A DNA stretch of 64,000 bases from Tillus elongatus. Its lineage: Eukaryota; Arthropoda; Insecta; Coleoptera; Cleridae. The notes under the pieces are model-generated. The model was not told the origin of the DNA and searched no databases. It worked only from the letters and a program-made list of their open reading frames with translations. The position numbers and the translations under genes are program-made. Below, one piece after another: positions 22,313 through 34,606 of this stretch (the first letter of the stretch is position 1; the number at the start of each line of letters is the position of its first letter). The stretch is from NCBI GenBank assembly GCA_964006375.1, contig OZ023267.1, positions 36,405,766 through 36,469,765 of the forward strand. Reading direction: 5' to 3'.

Positions 22313-24928
22313 TTCTAACTGTGAAAAAGTGCCCTTTTTAATGTGGATACCTGCTTTTGTTAACTTTTATATTACAAAATAGAAAAGCTATTTGTAGAAG
22401 GTCAAAATGATAACTTGTCGAAAAAAATCATTATATGGATAAATAACATGGCACCACTCAAACGCCTTCGAAAGGCCAAGTTTAAACCCTTTTAATGTTT
22501 TTTTTTATATCTAAATTTTTACACAAAATTCATTTTTCATTCAATACTTTTGCAGTTAATAGAAAAACAAGAGAAAACCTTTCCACTGAAATGTTTTTTC
22601 CGAAGGCGATTTTAAAATAAATGCCAAACTGAGAGAGACATAAAAATGGCAGTATATGTCAGTATTAGTATGCAACTAAGTTATGGGATAATCACTTGGG
22701 GTGCTTGTCCTTTTGTTTTTTGTCTACTTTTGCTATAGAAGGGGGCTGGTAGATTTATGTTGGGATTACCTTCAGACGCAGGTTGTCACATCTTCCCAAA
22801 GCTCTGCATAATAACAATTTCTCTTTGTTTTTAGATAACGCAGTTGTTTATGTAAAAACTAACTAACACAAAGTTTAGAGTCTTCAGTGCGGACCATAAT
22901 AATTATCACATTAGAAGCACTATGTTACGTGATGTATGTCAATTAACATGAAGGTAGAACCAAATACTATATAATGACAATACAGCACACTCCTATGCTT
23001 TAGCATTGTTGATATTTGTGACAAGTACACTAGCGCCACCTCGCGTGAAGTACTGACAACTGAGCGTGTAATTTGAAGTGTATATTTACCTGCATATTCT
23101 TAATTTAGACAATTGGTTTATTATAGATGAATATAAAAACTTGTACATGACAAAACAGTGAAAATTTTCTGATTATATAGTTATAAATTGAATTTGTATC
23201 AACAATTAGCTTGAAACCTAAATGAATTCGGCATGAATAATTCTGCAAATTTCTCTTACCCATAATCTTATTTCATCATAATTTAAAGTACTACCTTAAA
23301 ACCGTCGTTAAACTACTATTTCAAGGGTAGGTATAGGAGTATACTGAAAGCTGTTTCTAAGGATATTAAGTTACAATCTGTACTTACCTATAAATAATTG
23401 TACTAGGTATAAATGGTAGCACAGTACTCATTTTGCTATATCTCTACATGAAAACTGTCTTATTAACCTAATATTTTAAAATATGTAACTGATATACTTA
23501 GTACATAATTAAAAATTGTGCAGATGAAAGGTGAGACTAACTCTTACTTCCGTGAATAAATCTATTATAGGGCTGAATCCGCTATTTCTACTTGTCTCTT
23601 TAAAAACTTGATAATTAAAAGCCTTTACCAAGTAAAGTAATTTTAAACATGAAAAAATTTGACAATTTATATCATACTGAAATAAAAAAGGACACAGGAG
23701 AATATAGAAAAACAGTTTTCTTATACCATTTATTATTAATGCAAAACTTTTTTGCCTTCATTTTTTTTTATTATTATTATTATTTTTTTTTTTTGATGCA
23801 CTGGAAGACAAGTTATGATTGAAGCCTTTCAACCACCAGTTTACGAATTTTATCTATAAATAGGTACATAATGGTAAATATTACACAATAAATTATCTTC
23901 TGCGAACTGTACATATTGGCTTAAAAGTCATTCTGAATTTGTCTTCTGCTTCAAATCACATTCACGTTTCGCCATCCTTTGGAAACCTATGAAATGTCTT
24001 TGATAGATTAAGCACGTTATAATTCGAACAATTATAGATTGCACACACCCAACCACTAACATTCGTACCATCAGTACTATCCGCTAGAGGTGCTGATAGT
24101 CTTGAAACACGAAATCAGCCGGAGTGTCCTGTATTCTCATTATATATTATATGGTAGAACTAACCTATAATGTTAATAACTATAATAACAATTACAACAA
24201 TAAAATAACTAAACAATAACAGTAATAAGGCAGACTCTGTACAATGAAAATATCGACACCCATCAACTTATTTTATTACATTTTTTTTTAATAGTCAGAT
24301 TTATTTTGTCTGATTTATTTATATAATCACTAAGAACACTAAAAAAACAAGATAAAACCTTACATAAAGCTTTGATGCTTTGATTCAAATAGAAACTCTT
24401 TTTCCAGGTTCATTAAAATCTGTAAGGGTTTTAGGCAACACAAGTAACCATTACAAATGTTAATTGTTTTTAATTGTATATTTATTAATAATTTTCTGAA
24501 GATGACTTGAAATTATTAGGTGAAACATCAAGAAAAATATAGCAGTATTGATTTGAATGACCGAAAACCATCAGTGTGAAATCAGTTTTAACATATTGAT
24601 TTCCACAGTAAAATAAATGAAATGGAATTTAATAAAACAGTTGGTCTAATCAAGAAAATTTCCCCAGGGGCTCACATTTAGTGAATATGTGGATGGCGAC
24701 CACAGAATACCTGAGCTGGCCTCTTCATTTCATTTATTTTCTTAGACGCCAGTTTTTTTAAATTATTTTATCAATTTACCTATCTGAAGTCCATTCGTGT
24801 GGTTTCTTGTACAGTCAATGCAAGAACCTAAAGATTGTGTTGTGTGCATATGTTTTATTATTCAAGCAGTTATATTTTATGAGTAATCTTTCATCAATGT
24901 CATCTAAGGCCAATTTCATAGTATCTTC
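22313..24928. other. intron sequence, nothing recognised
   Basis: AT-rich intronic DNA with a short ATT/poly-T simple repeat near 23760-23795. No exon with matching splice phase was found here. Confidence 0.45.
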
Positions 24929-25346
24929 AGAGTCTCGGTGGTCCAGGAGTAAGAACGTGTGCCTCTGAACCGAAGGGTACTGGGTTCGATTTCCAGGATT
25001 CCCCTTTCACGTTTTCAGTACATACTGTAAAATTAACACCAACCGAGTTTGTGGCATTGCATTTGAGCTTGAGCAAGCTGAATGTCTGCATGTTCCACCT
25101 ATCAGAGGGGGCGTAAAGCCATCGGTCCCTATCCATGCGATGTTGGACACGTTAAAGATCCCTACCCTCTTCATAGAAAAGCAGGGATTCATCAAAATTT
25201 CCACGACAGTGAGGTGAAACCGCTGCCTGGCGTCGCTGATTGGCCATAGTCGCGGAAATAGACTGTCGTTAAAGTACAAAAAAGAATAGTAGGTTCGAAG
25301 TTCACCTTATAAACATTGAAATAATAATAATAATGATAATAATAAT
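24929..25346 (+). repeat. tRNA-derived SINE with ATA-repeat tail
   Basis: The head contains an A-box-like TGGTCCAGGAGTAAGA and a B-box GGGTTCGATTTCC about 45 bases apart, the internal promoter of RNA polymerase III. A body of about 300 bases and an ATAATAATAATAATGATAAT tail follow. A simple-repeat tail suggests mobilisation by an RTE-like partner. Short direct repeats (TTTCATAG) flank it loosely. The open frames over it are incidental. Confidence 0.75.
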
Positions 25347-25836
25347 GTTTTATTTGTTTCATAGAACATATAATATACGTTGCGTGTAATGAATTTGAGA
25401 CCTGTCAAAACAACAGAAATAACAAAACAAAAATTTACATAAATTCAAATAAAATAAAATAAACTAAAATTTGATTGCCTCCCATATTTTTCCCTTGTAT
25501 TATTTTATCACCTAAGTACTTGATGGTATAGTAAGCCTTTCTTTTTAATATCTTTCCCAGTTTTGTTTTGAGTGTCAAATGACTGTATTATGTGAAAGTT
25601 TTTTAATGTGATTTAAAAAAGACACTGGATGGGACCTGAAACAGAAAACCGAATCACCTTAAAAATTACAAAACTACTAACAATAAGTTATATTATGTTA
25701 CTTGCTTATTATCACGTATCTAGCACACTTGTGATATTTGCAGTTTTTGGGGTGATTCAACTTTCCATTTAAATTTTGATTATTCCTATTTTGCAGTTCT
25801 CAGTTATAGTAAATAATTCAGTTGCTTTCTGTTCAG
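25347..25836. other. end of last intron
   Basis: AT-rich intronic DNA running to the acceptor CTGTTCAG. No other feature was recognised. Confidence 0.5.
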
Positions 25837-26065
25837 TTTCAAGGGTCGCGGTGAACGCAGCAAGAATACTGGTAGCTTAAAGAAGAAATACGATAACATA
25901 TCACGTTCGTGCAGTTTTAAAAATAAACAGGAGCTGTGTTCTTGCACATCGGAAGCTGCAGCCTCATCAGAACCTGTGGCCGAAACTGCCACTACTGTAT
26001 CGCCAGCAACAACTAAAACTACAGAAACTATTTGCGTTACCTTAACGTACAAGCCACGTATCTAA
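25837..26065 (+). CDS. unidentified host gene, last coding exon with stop
   Basis: This exon follows a 5.2 kb intron. It starts after CTGTTCAG, completes a split Ser codon and reads FKGRGERSKNTGSLKKKYDN, then SRSCSFKNKQELCSCTSEAA, a Thr-rich stretch and finally CVTLTYKPRI with TAA at 26063-26065. Base composition is clearly coding compared with the flanks. A (TA)n microsatellite lies about 50 bases after the stop, inside the presumed 3' untranslated region. Confidence 0.7.
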
Positions 26066-26112
26066 GAGTAGCTTACCAAAGTTACACCAAATATTATTCG
26101 CAAGAATTAAAG

Positions 26113-26114
<2 letters not shown>

Positions 26115-26188
<74 letters not shown>
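26115..26188. repeat. (TA)n microsatellite
   Basis: A pure TA repeat of about 70 bases just after the stop codon of the unidentified gene. Confidence 0.97.
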
Positions 26189-26189
<1 letters not shown>

Positions 26190-27808
26190 GCAGAACCCTA
26201 AATAAAGGAGCCACAATGTTTTTTTACAGGCATTTTGTTTCTTGGTTATTTTAGACTTGATATTTCTATACCATTGCAATATTTTCTTTGTCAGCTATTC
26301 ATAGTTAATTAAAAATAAATAGCTATTTGGCAATGAGACGTTCATCAGTTATACTGAAATCGCAAACAAAATCGATACTTATATTTTATACAATTCCGAC
26401 TTGCATAAAACATAATGTATATGTTGTATCCAAAGAACATATTAGATATGTTATTATTTACAAAAACGTATAAATTAGCATAGTTGACAGAGGTAAAGTA
26501 AATGATAAAAAAATATGTGGCTCTTTTATCAGCTATGCATGATTTAACTAAATGTGGTTACAGCTAATTAGCTGAAAAAATGTTGACAAAAGAGTAGGTT
26601 TCAAAGATTTTGTGGCCCACTTACAGCTCTGTACTACTAAAATGATTTTGGTAGCTTCTTAATGGCAAAACATGTTTGTTACTGATACAAAAAAAATTGG
26701 CTATGCTAATTCTGGTTAAATGTGTGTAAAACCTAAATTTATAGGCTACTTGTCTAGTTGAGTGGTTTCTCTTATGGACTTTTATTTCAAATATGCCTAC
26801 ATAATATATAATTAATCTATATGTATCATTAAAGGTATATTTTGAAAATGTTTACAAATTACTGAAGAAAATAATGTAAAAACTATTATTTTTACATTAC
26901 TTTGCAAGGTATTTTGAATTTGCTGTTGATTCTAGCTTAGTTGGTTTTAAATAAACCGATACAAGTTGATAAAACTGACGTTGTCATTCTTAAGGATCAT
27001 CGTCAGTATAACTAATTTGTAGGCCAAGAAATTTTAATTGTCATTTTGATTAGTCATTTTTTAATTTTATATTTTTAGCATTGACTGACAGATTCTGTAA
27101 ACCAAAATCTTTTAATCAATGCTTTTATTAAATAATTCAAAGTTTCCCAAGCTGAGTGTTATTTGTTATTATTGTTGTATAAGTAGAGCAACAATTAGTT
27201 AAACTCATGTATCATTAAAAAATGTTTGCTTATTTTAATCCCCGTTTGTTGTGTATAATTTGTTTATGTATCAGAACTTTAAATCTTGCCGGATAATATT
27301 TGGTCTTAGTAACTAGTAATTGACGTAAAATTATAAAATACTACCATATATTGAAGAAAGAAGACTACTTAGACATTATTAAATCAATAAATGTCATACG
27401 CTTATTATTTATTAAGAACTATATATATATATAGGTAGTTGATCGGGATTTGTATACACACGGAATATCGTCATAGGTAATTAACTGATTTTCTTTTTCA
27501 AATAGTCAGTTCATTTCTAGTTGAGTATGTTTTTCATTTTAACATTATTATGATAGATTTTACAAAAACGCTGAAGAGTTTTGCATATGCTCACGATTAT
27601 TTTCTTCATATAAGAATAAGAAAACATTACTGATCTTACCTGATTTAACTAAGGTTATAAATAATTTAAAATATACCTCTGTAGAGTAGAATGGTGTAAA
27701 ATTCAATTATGCTTATACGTTTTTTTGTTTAGCTAGCTTACTGGATGATATTTTCTAATTTATAAACATTAGAAGTTGAGTATAACTCAAATATTATTTT
27801 GCTAAGTA
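26189..27808. other. no gene recognised
   Basis: AT-rich DNA probably including the 3' untranslated region of the upstream gene. Possible polyadenylation hexamers are common by composition and none can be singled out. Confidence 0.4.
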
Positions 27809-27945
27809 CAGTGTGTCCACGGATTGAGTGTGGGTAAGGTATAAGTGACAACAATTTTTTTGAATTAGATTATGATATTCTTGGAATCGCTCCTGCTTTG
27901 TCTTCAACTAAGATGTTGAGGAAATGAACAAAATCAATTAATATA

Positions 27946-29759
27946 CAGGATGATTTATAACTGATTTAATTAAATGTGTTAAGAGGAAACTACCTTCGTT
28001 TATATACCGCAAAAAGTTATTAACAAAACTTGTTTATAATTAAAATTTATTACAGGCTCTCAATTTTCAGCCAGATCAGCATACTTTGAATTTTCAAGTA
28101 AATTATTAATATTTTTTCCCTATCAACATGGAGGTTTTTACCTGTGGTTTTCTGATCGCTGGTGCACAAAGTAAGTAACCATACAATGTTAAATAATAAT
28201 TTGTAAGTAAAATACAGAACGCTTATTGCTAACAAAAATCAAAACGAACAACGAAAAATAAAGAAATTATTCAAATGTGCTGCCACCAACTGATACACAT
28301 AACTCAGCCCGTTTAGTAAATGATTTGTAGGCATTTTAAATATGTTGAATTGGAATACCGTCAATTGCCTCAGTTTCAACAAATCAAGATTGTTGTTTAA
28401 TGGAGCCGTGTAGACTTTCTGTTTGAGATAGCCCCATAAATAAAAGTCCATTAAGGTAAGATCGGGACTTCTGGGAGGCCAAGGTACTGGCCCATATCGA
28501 CCAATCCACCGCCCAGGAAATTCGCGATTTAACCGTTCACGAACGATTCCTGTTGCATGTGCTGGGTGGCCGTCATGCTGAAAGTATGCTGTTTGTCTAT
28601 CTTCTAATGACATGTTATGCAAATGGTCTTGAAGAATATTTTCCAGCATTTCCAGATAACTGTACTGGTTCATATTCCGCTCAAAAAAATTTATCCCAGT
28701 GTAAGAAACAGCACACCACACATTTACTTTTTTATGGCATTGTCTTCTGCAATTAACTCTATAATTTGGATTCTCCATAGACTAATGCCGTGAATTTTGG
28801 GAATTTACCACCCCATTAGTGGTGAAAGTGGATTCGCCTGAAAAAATAATACTTCTACCAAAATTGTGATTTTGTAGATATTGCTCGCCTTACCATAAAC
28901 AAAAATCTAATCGTTTTGACTCGCCATTTTCCTTCAAAGTGTGTAAGTTTTGCTTTGAAAGGTATTACCTTGTTGGTACGATAAATTTGTTGAAAATGGG
29001 ATTTGCTAATATTGCCAATTTCTAATGCCCTTCTTCTTAATGATAATTTCGGAAAACGCCTAACAGAATCCATAGCTAATGCAGCTACAGCATTGTCTTC
29101 TTCATTTAGGTCGGATTTTGTCTTCTTAACATTTAAAACACTCCCAGTACGCATAAATTTTGTAACAACTTTTTTTACACCAGTAGCGGAAACCGAATAA
29201 TTTGGCCAGCGTTCAAGGAATTTTCTTATAACTCCCTGATAAGAATGTTCTTCACCCAAACCATAGCCCTGCACAATAAACACTTTTTGTTCTGTTGTTA
29301 ACATTTTTAAATACACAAGCTTGCTGTTCGTGACAAATATAATTGACGTTTCAATTTTCCAAATAAGTAGTATCCCGGGAAACTAACAACAAGGCAGAGC
29401 TCAAGTAGCCATGCAACTCGCCAATTATTGCTTCGAATGTCCAATTGTGCGTTTACTTTACTTTTTTTTATTGGTTGAGATGAAAGCAAACCTACCCCAA
29501 GTTTAATTATGGTAAATACTTTTTTTAATACAGTTTCAAGTATTTTTTAAAGTACACCTAATCACAGAAGCCGTCGAACGTCATTTAAATAAAGTCGCAG
29601 CTAAAAAAAATTCATAGTAGGCTGATCTGTTTGAAAAGCGAGATCCTGTTATAAATTTTAATTCTAAGCAATTTTTGTTAATAACTTTTTGTGGTATCTT
29701 CATAAACGAAGGTAGTTTACTCGTAATACATTTCATTACATCAGTTATAAACCACCCTG
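27946..29759 (-). mobile_element. Tc1/mariner-superfamily element, 1.8 kb, nested
   Basis: The ends CAGGATGATTTATAACTGAT (27946) and the inverted copy finishing CCACCCTG (29759) are flanked by TA on both sides. Inverted similarity extends inward more than 100 bases, through the GAAACTACCTTCGTTTATA-type segment. It carries a disrupted transposase on the minus strand. Confidence 0.92.
28239..29316 (-). pseudogene. Tc1/mariner-like transposase, frameshifted, first catalytic Asp lost
   Basis: The N-terminal frame 29316-28855 holds the DNA-binding helix-turn-helix region (LTTEQKVFIVQGYGLGEEHS, later SLRRRALEIGNISKSHFQQI). A shift and stop near 28780-28860 separate it from the catalytic part. The first catalytic motif reads FSGESTFTTNG where active relatives have SDEST, an Asp-to-Gly change. 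The frame 28778-28239 has KVNVWCAVSYTGINFFER, FQHDGHPAHATG (second Asp) and WPPRSPDLTLMDFYLWGYLK (third Asp). The C-terminus is shifted again. The copy is inactive. Confidence 0.88.
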
Positions 29760-29894
29760 TATATTAATTGATTTTGTTCATTTTCTCAACATCTCAGTTT
29801 AAGACAAAGCAGGAGCGATTCCCAGAATATCAGATTCTAATTTAAAATTTTTTGTCACTTATACCTTTCCCACACTCAATCCGTGGACACACTG

Positions 29895-30416
29895 TCTATA
29901 TTTAATTTCTCCAACTACATTTAGAATATGAAAGCCGAAAATATCGTAGTGATTCGAAACTAGATTAAAATAATTAACATGAAAGGTGTGAGTCAAACGA
30001 ATCAAGAAAAACAGTGTAAATTTCATTTATTTTACTTATTATACTTGTGGATTTTTAAATTGTACTCTGTTATATCATGTCACTCTCTAAAGAAATGAGG
30101 GAATATTATGGGAGTGTGTATATTTTTTTAACAGGGCTAAAATTTTAAATGTGTTGTGTTGAAAAATTATAATAAATAATTTTTGCAACGTCCTAAAAAT
30201 AAAATACTTATGCTTAAATAAATGTATGAAATATGATATTTTTGATGCTGATACTTGATGTAAATCCTTTGTCAACTTAGATAAATCGACAAAATGATTC
30301 ACTCTTTTATTGAACGTATAACTGCAATTTCGCTGAACTTCTCAGCTTTATCAAACACAGAATGTATTTTTTATTTCTCTTCATATATCATCTCATAGAT
30401 TCTTCTCGTTGCCTCG

Positions 30417-30471
<55 letters not shown>

Positions 30472-31009
30472 GTGTGTGTGTGTGTGGGTTGCTATCGGAA
30501 GTCTGGAAGCTTGGATCTAATAGGTACTGGTGGCTTAAAATTATGTTCCGTTTATATATTTGGACTTAGAGTCTCATGAATAACACAATTTGTTTGAGGT
30601 GGCATCAACAGATTAGGACTTGAGTTAACGTTACTTGTTACTGAAAGCATGTCATTTTTTTGGTGTTGAATGGCTTTCCGCATTTATCTTTGTCAATAGC
30701 GTGTCCAGGGAGCCATATGTCGGAGATGTCTGTAGTGAGAGTGATATTCGAAAAAATATCTCGATTGTCTTTGGTTATTCTGGTCATACATTCACAGTTT
30801 TCTGAAGGTAGTGGTTGCTCAAGGAAACACATCTGCCCGGAATGGGTTCAAGAAACGACAACTTTGGTACCATCTTCTCCCTCACTCAATTTAGGGACTT
30901 CTTGGGAATCACAGGTATCTATTCGCCGCAGTACATGGCCAAGTGATTGAAGAATGGTGACAGTACCAGGTAAGTTACAATTAGTACATTCAGTTTCTTT
31001 TCCTTCCTT
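29895..31009. other. no gene recognised; one microsatellite
   Basis: Contains a (TA)n-(TG)n microsatellite at 30419-30486. Short complementary open frames at 30638-30950 have no recognisable product. The 30640-30960 stretch may belong to the same degenerate unit that is repeated downstream. Confidence 0.4.
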
Positions 31010-32360
31010 TAGACACCTTTCATAAATGGCAGCTGCGTTTCACGTTTAAGTCTTGCCATACTTTCACCAGTGTGTACTTCTTCACCCATGTTTCATCTGA
31101 ATAACATATTTTTTGATTTTCTGACCACCGTTCTATTATTTTCCAAAAATACTTTCGCCGTAGAACGATCTCCTCTTTCTTTTAATTCAGGCATTTTTTA
31201 TTTCTCCATATATCATCTCATAGATTATTATTTTCAAAACTCTTGATATTTTTGGCAAAGTCATCTTCTTAAATTCATGAGTTTGTGATCTCTAAAGTTC
31301 GTGCCTCGTTTTGGAAGAAAAATAATGAATATGGCAATGTATTGCATGACATTTGTCTTCACGCTTTTTCTTCGGCACATTGCTGTTTCATTCCCGGTGT
31401 CATTCTTTTCTTTTGCAAAATTATTTTCTTTCTATTTGTCTTAATATTTTTATATATTGTTCTATTATCTTCCTAAAATACTTTTGTGAGAACGATTTTC
31501 CCTCTCTTTTAATTCAATCATGATTGATATTCGTTCTTTGCCTGATGAAGATTTTAGCCCAAAAAACCTTTCATAAATGCCAGCTGCTTTTCACGTTTAA
31601 GTCTTGCCATACTTTCACCAGTGTGTTCTTCTTTACCCATGTTTAATCTAAATAATATATTTTTCGATTTTCTCACCAGCGTTCTATTATTTTCCAAAAA
31701 TACTTTCGCCATAGAACAATCTCCTCTTTCTTTTAATTCAGGCATTTTTTATTTCTCCATATATCATCTCGTAGATTATTATTTTCAAAACTCTGATATT
31801 TTTGACAGAGTCGTCCTCTTAAATTCATGAATTTGTGATCTCTAAAGTTCGTGCCTCGTTTTGGAAGAAAAATAATGAATATGTCAATGTATTGCATGAC
31901 ATGTGTCTTCATCCTTTTTCTTCTGCATACTGCTGTTTCATTTCCGGTGTCATTCTTTTCTTTCGCAAAATTATTTTTGTTCTATTTGTCTTAATATTTT
32001 TATATATTGTTATATTATCTTCCTAAAATACTTTTGTGAGAACAACTTCCCCTCTCTTTTAATTCAGTCAATTTTTGTTTTTCTTCATATATAATCTCAT
32101 AGATTATTCTTTTTAAAACTCTTGATATTTTTGGCAAAGAGCCATCCTCTTGAATTCGTGAGTTTATGATCTCTGAAGTTCGTGCCTCGTTTTGGAAGAA
32201 AAATAATGAATATGCCAATGTATTGCATGACATGTATCTTCATCATTTTTCCTCTGCACATCACATTCTTTGCTGTTGCATTTGCAGTGTCATTCTTTTC
32301 TTTCACAAAATTATTTTCTTTGTATTACTTTATATTTTTATATATTGTTCTCTCTGAATC
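31010..32360. repeat. tandem copies of a degenerate 550-bp unit
   Basis: CCTTTCATAAATG recurs at 31016 and 31567, and the phrase TCTCTAAAGTTCGTGCCTCG recurs near 31292, 31842 and, slightly changed, 32173. The first step is about 550 bases and the last is shortened to about 331. Parallel open frames of 63 codons are produced by each copy. Minus-strand peptides such as KSKNILFRLNMGKEEHTGES recur too. No known protein is recognised, so I call a repeat rather than genes. Confidence 0.8.
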
Positions 32361-32716
32361 TAGAGCCAGCTTAATACGAAGAAAACTAAATTACTCAGTT
32401 TCAATGTCTCATCATTTGCATACAGTTCTTTATGTACATTTGTCCGTTCAAATTTTCTCACCTGTAGAAAGTTTGGTTCGATAACATTTTGCCTCCTCTA
32501 TTAAAGCGCACAAATTTAATGTTAAATCGGATCACAAGTTAATAAATAAGCACACTTGAAGATGCTGAAGTCTCCCTGGCTTGTTTACTCGTATGAATGA
32601 TCATTGTAAAGACCTCATCCTTACAGTAATCTTTGAATAGTTCACATTCGAAACTATTCAGTCTGATTTCAATGTGAGGTAATTCAAGCTCTGCTGAGGT
32701 TGGATTTTCTTTATAC

Positions 32717-33711
32717 CAGGGTACCCAGCGACCTGGAAATTGTCAGAGAAATGTCAGGGAAATTTGTGATTTTACTCAAATGTCATGGAAATCATTCAGT
32801 AGACCTGGAAATTATATATTTGTAAAATTTCGTCACTAGCAGATGCATTTTTATTTTTATTTCATATATATTATATGAATTTGCTCACGTAAATAGTTTT
32901 CTCATACCTAGGAAAATATATCTGATAACAATGCGGCTTACCTTTGATACCAATACCAATTCAATCCGCCAATGAACACAGCGTATGCCACATCATGCGC
33001 CGATATAAATAGCATCTTCTTCTATCTCAAACATGTCTCATATGTGCTTCTCACTTGGAATGTTCTTCCTTGAATGCATAAAATGCAAAATGCGTTTTAT
33101 GTATTGGCTGGGTAGAGCTGTGCTGTGAATGTGTCTATTCTATTTTAACCTTTATGATCATGTTTAAAGTTGCAAAATATTTGCCATTTGTATATGGCGC
33201 ATGTAAACAGTATCTGTCTTTCATTTTTTCACCGAATTTTCATAAATAAAACTTCCCGTTTAGAGAGGTAACGACTTTTAAATTTTCAAAAAATAATTAA
33301 TGGGTGCGGATCTAAGCTTTTGAAACCCATTTCCCAGGCTTATTTAAATTTATATATACGAGCAATGTGGTTTGCAAAGTTTCTACACCACCTAGAGACT
33401 TCTGGTTTGTTACATCATACTCGAAAATTCTTTCCGGAGGTTAAGTTCATCGGCCAGTCATGAAAGTCAAGTTTTTCCATGAAAAAATCTCAAATTTTCT
33501 TCTCGAAAATGCTATATGTGATAAATTTAACGGAGTTAAGCATACTTATGGTTTTGATTATGCAAGTTTTTTGTTCGTAATTTTTATTTATCTTTTTCAT
33601 AAAAAAAGTATTAACGTATGTGCATTTTTTATTTCGAGTATTATGAAAAATGTACGCGAGGGGCCTGGAAATGTCAGGGAATTTGTTTTTAGATTTCAGC
33701 TGGGTGCCCTG
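32717..33711. mobile_element. inverted-repeat element with CAGGGTACCCAGC ends
   Basis: CAGGGTACCCAGC (32717) and GCTGGGTGCCCTG (ending 33711) are inverted matches with one difference. Inside them, CCTGGAAATTGTCAGAGAAA and CCTGGAAATGTCAGGG occur in direct orientation near the two ends. The six bases TTATAC flank both sides (32711-32716 and 33712-33717). No transposase was found. Confidence 0.65.
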
Positions 33712-34524
33712 TTATACAGATATAACTAGTTCTGCTTCTGCAGGTAACTTGAACTTCAGTTTGTCATCATTATTTACTTAAAATTATATCCTGGATTTAT
33801 TTTTTCATATTACAAACTATTTGTTTCCTAATTCACAAACATTGATAATTATTTTACTTTACATTATATGATATTGACAGTAGCTTACATGTAGTAGCTA
33901 CGTTTACACTTTTCAATCGAGGCTTTCCCAAGAATATACCGACTACAATTTTGAACTTGAAATGTAGTATAAAGTCTTTAATATGAATCATTGTATATAA
34001 AATTAAGACAAAAATTATTTATGCTTTAAAATACTCATTAATCTTGCTGATGACTGTGTACAACATCGAAACTTTTATAAATAATATACACTATTGATCT
34101 TAACAAAAACTATGTGTTCATATAGATTATTAGTAACTTAATGACCGGTGTATGCCGTCCACTTAAAACACTTAACTATATTCATCTTTTACAAATAAAA
34201 TCAATGAGTTTTCTTTCAGTTTATGCAAATCTTTTCAGCATATGCATTCCTAATTTAAATACTTCAAATATTTAAAAAATGAATTAAATACATCTCTTGT
34301 TTTAACGTGAGTAGAATTTTTATAGAGGCTGTAATTTTGATTATGGTGTATTTATTGTCAAAGATTTATACTAAGAAAGCTTGTTTCTTAGTATAAATCT
34401 GTCACCCCATATCTTCGAGAGGCTTCCCTATGTGAAATGTTTTTCTTCAAAACTTCTCTGCATCTAAAAAAAATATTCTAAATTATAAATTATAATCAGC
34501 TTGAGGGGCACATTTGGCAGGTGG

Positions 34525-34528
<4 letters not shown>
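33712..34528. other. no gene recognised
   Basis: AT-rich sequence. A small palindrome AAGAAAGCTTGTTTCTTAGT lies near 34370-34395. No other structure was noted. Confidence 0.4.

Positions 34529-34603
<75 letters not shown>
34529..34603. repeat. (TA)n microsatellite
   Basis: An uninterrupted TA repeat that borders the left end of the truncated transposon at 34604. Confidence 0.97.

Positions 34604-34606
<3 letters not shown>

Larger units (their letters stand above)
27809..29894. mobile_element. foldback MITE interrupted by another transposon
   Basis: The arms 27809-27943 and 29762-29894 are inverted copies of each other (outer end CAGTGTGTCCACGGATTGAG). Without the insert they would form a nearly continuous palindrome of about 270 bases. 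The inner transposon sits at the TA in the centre of that palindrome. Confidence 0.88.

Noticed and set aside
24927..25279. Two minus-strand frames of 69 and 90 codons.
   Set aside because: They overlie the SINE, whose A and B boxes and tail explain the sequence.
31285..32357. Three similar 63-codon plus-strand frames as a small gene family.
   Set aside because: They are regular copies of a 550-base DNA repeat, with T-rich hydrophobic ends by composition. Nothing indicates translation.
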